Shown: in pieces, positions 62,385-64,000 of the stretch
Layout: each line of letters begins with the position of its first letter
How positions within the stretch are numbered: the stretch's first letter is position 1
From: Pipra filicauda
Lineage: Eukaryota; Chordata; Aves; Passeriformes; Pipridae
Length of the DNA stretch: 64,000 nucleotides
Assembly: GCF_003945595.2 (NCBI RefSeq)
Contig: NW_024104430.1
Coordinates: 744,001 to 808,000, forward strand
Direction of reading: 5' to 3'
Position numbers and translations under genes: made by a program
The notes under the pieces: generated by a model
Told to the model about the DNA's origin: nothing
The model's database searches: none
The model's input: the letters and a program-made list of their open reading frames with translations, nothing else

Positions 62385-62778
62385 ACAGACTTTATGATGC
62401 AGACTTTACAGTCATTATGTATATACACATTGTATATTTCCCCAGAATTTGTATCTCCTAGGCATGTCCCGGCTTATTCACTCCCCTGCTCCCCTGTTTC
62501 TCTGCTGATTGGCCGGAGAAGCTGCAGAGAGGAGACAGCTCCCATTCGCCCTTTCCTTCCCTGGTCCCTCCTGTCCTCCTCCCCCTTTTGCCGGTGTCCC
62601 TATCCTGGTTTGTCCCCCCGCTTGTCTGTCTCATGCTCCGCCCCATCTTCTGGCCCTTTCCCCTCCTGAAGTGATAAAAAGCTGCGTGCGTGTTGGAATA
62701 GAGGATTTTACCTGCACCCTAGTTTGTGTCCCGGACCCGTGCTGTGCCACGGCCCCATCCCCTCTTCGGACTGCGGCA
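62321..62778 (+). mobile_element. 3' LTR of the class II provirus
   Basis: Runs 458 bp from TGTTGAGGACCAAGAATTAG to TTCGGACTGCGGCA. The start was placed by alignment with the solo LTR at 43600-43949, whose ends are fixed by 6-bp duplications. U3 includes the last 20 env codons and an inverted CCAAT box (ATTGG, 62508-62512). A TATA-like GATAAAAAG lies at 62673-62681. At the site where the solo LTR has AATAAA, this copy has AATAGA (62697-62702), so its polyadenylation signal is probably weakened. Confidence 0.85.
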
Positions 62779-63369
62779 AGTGGTATCTGATTTTATCATC
62801 CAAATTTTGCTAAGTGATGACCTTATTCAAAGAAGTTAGGCACAGTTTGTTTGTGAAACAAAGACTTTGGGGAGATTTGAAATGGAAGAACTTGAAAACT
62901 GTAGGAAACACTGATGTTATACTAATATCAGTAAACAAGTCAGAGACATAAGGAAAATATTATTTTTTTTCTCTGGTCCATATACTATTTATGCCTGTGT
63001 TTGTATCACAGCTTTCACATTGCTGAAAAAACTTTTCTGCAATTAAAATTTTTTCTACAGTAGCACATGTAATTTTTACAACACAAACATTTCTGTAAAC
63101 TCTGGTAATAAGATTCTGAAACAGGAGAAATGAAAGATAAAGTATAATTACGTTTTTGGTTCCAGAGATTGTTGGTACCATACTATGTCATGGAAGACTA
63201 CAAGTTTTCATGGGGGAAACACTGTCATAATTCTGTAAACCCAGGTCCTGCTTTTGACATGGTTTATTTTTGTTGAAGTGAGGTACATTTTGACTTGTTT
63301 TCTTTTCCTGTGCTACCCTAAAAGTAGTTTAGTCAGACCTATTCAACCTATTAACAAATAGGTGGGATT
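62779..63369. other. nothing recognised
   Basis: AT-rich sequence flanking the provirus. AGTGGT at 62779-62784 is where the right target duplication should be. Confidence 0.5.
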
Positions 63370-63440
63370 CGATTACTTTAGGTTGGACTTGATGATCTCA
63401 TAGGTCTTTTCCAACCTAGTTGATTCTGTAATTCTTTGAA
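63370..63440 (+). mobile_element. CR1 3'-end fragment
   Basis: TTTAGGTTGGACTTGATGAT, CTCATAGGTCTTTTCCAACC and the tail GATTCTGTAATTCTTTG are the last 70 bp of CR1. Confidence 0.85.
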
Positions 63441-64000
63441 ATTTAGATATACTTTTCTTACTTCCTGTAGATAGAAAATACACAACTTGCCTTGATGGAA
63501 AGACTAACAATTAGAAATTAATTTTTCATAATGCCTAATAATCTGTCCTCTGACTGTACCATCCTGAGGATGGTCTATTACTTTCAGATAAGTGGTCTCT
63601 CATATTCGGTGCTCTTCTAGTAGCTGTTATAGATACATTGATTAGTTAACTGTACCTTGAAACATAATTCTTAATGACACCTTGAAAGTTACGATATTTA
63701 TTTTTTTCTCTTTAAGTTTCAGTCATCTGTGTCCAAGAGGTCATCAACTATTACATCTTCCCTTCATATTAAAGGATATAATATTAATGTGTTAATATAT
63801 TAAAATTGTTATCTCTCTACTGTTATGAGATTAATTAATTTATGTTTGGTTTTATTGTAACGTGCCTGTAATATCACTGTTCTCAGTTATGCTCTGGTAA
63901 TATATTATCTTGGTATAAACCTCTGATTAATCTAAAGTCAGTCAATTGCAAAAATTAACCTGTGGTAGAAATGTGTTTTCTCTGAGTGATGCAGAACTAA
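63441..64000. other. AT-rich sequence, nothing recognised
   Basis: No feature is supported up to the window end. Confidence 0.5.

Larger units (their letters stand above)
60325..62778 (+). mobile_element. class II endogenous retrovirus, 3' half (integrase, env, 3' LTR)
   Basis: The order is integrase, then env overlapping its end, then an LTR. The integrase reads as class II (alpha/beta-like), and env has a gamma-type transmembrane subunit with a CX6CC motif, a combination found in avian retroviruses. The 5' LTR, gag, protease, RT/RNase H and the HHCC zinc-finger histidines of integrase are missing. The copy begins abruptly near 60325. The 3' LTR ends at 62778, followed by AGTGGT, the expected position of a 6-bp duplication whose partner is lost. 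A solo LTR of the same family lies at 43600-43949 in opposite orientation. Confidence 0.9.

Noticed and set aside
62394..62790. Pro/Ser-rich frames after env
   Set aside because: They lie in the 3' LTR (U3/R/U5) and are composition artefacts.
1..64000. CRISPR array, operon, phage or other prokaryotic system
   Set aside because: No regularly spaced repeats, no dense same-strand genes and no ribosome-binding patterns. All recognisable elements are avian retroelements.

Overview
The window looks like intergenic or intronic DNA from a bird nuclear genome. It is AT-rich. It carries many CR1 LINE fragments with the avian/reptilian 3' octamer tail (ATTCTRTG-type), several LTR families I recognise as typical of birds (ERVL-like and class II ERV), and no bacterial-style gene organisation. 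I found no intact host protein-coding gene, rRNA, tRNA or CRISPR array. The only host-like coding signal is one weak candidate exon near 5.82-5.97 kb.

Layout. 0-3 kb: an ancient CR1 fragment, then a 5'-truncated non-LTR retrotransposon of RTE-like type on the minus strand (2373-2962), with a 12-bp target-site duplication, an ATG-repeat tail and an open C-terminal reading frame, next to an (AAT)16 microsatellite. 5.8-7 kb: a candidate exon and a CR1 copy. 9.9-10.5 kb: an ERVL-like solo LTR. 11.5 kb: a 115-nt pure purine run. 15-16 kb and 19.1-19.5 kb: two members of a second ERVL-like LTR family. 23 kb: CR1. 26.7-27.4 kb: a solo LTR with a perfect 5-bp duplication. 27.4-41 kb: almost featureless AT-rich DNA. 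41.4-43.1 kb: a young and an ancient CR1. 43.3-44.3 kb: an LTR interrupted by an opposite-strand class II LTR with a 6-bp duplication. 47.8 kb: a 104-bp palindrome of an old amniote MITE-like repeat. 50.2-51.4 and 57.4-57.85 kb: CR1. 60.3-62.8 kb: the 3' half of a class II endogenous retrovirus (integrase, env, 3' LTR), with no 5' LTR.

The most informative relationship is between the solo LTR at 43600-43949 and the 3' end of the provirus. They belong to one LTR family, and their alignment puts the 3' LTR start at 62321, inside the env reading frame, so about 20 env codons are encoded by U3. The provirus is dead. Its integrase has an in-frame stop plus a frameshift, and env has two in-frame TGA codons but otherwise keeps one frame from start to end. 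All family names come from recognition by eye, since no database search was possible.
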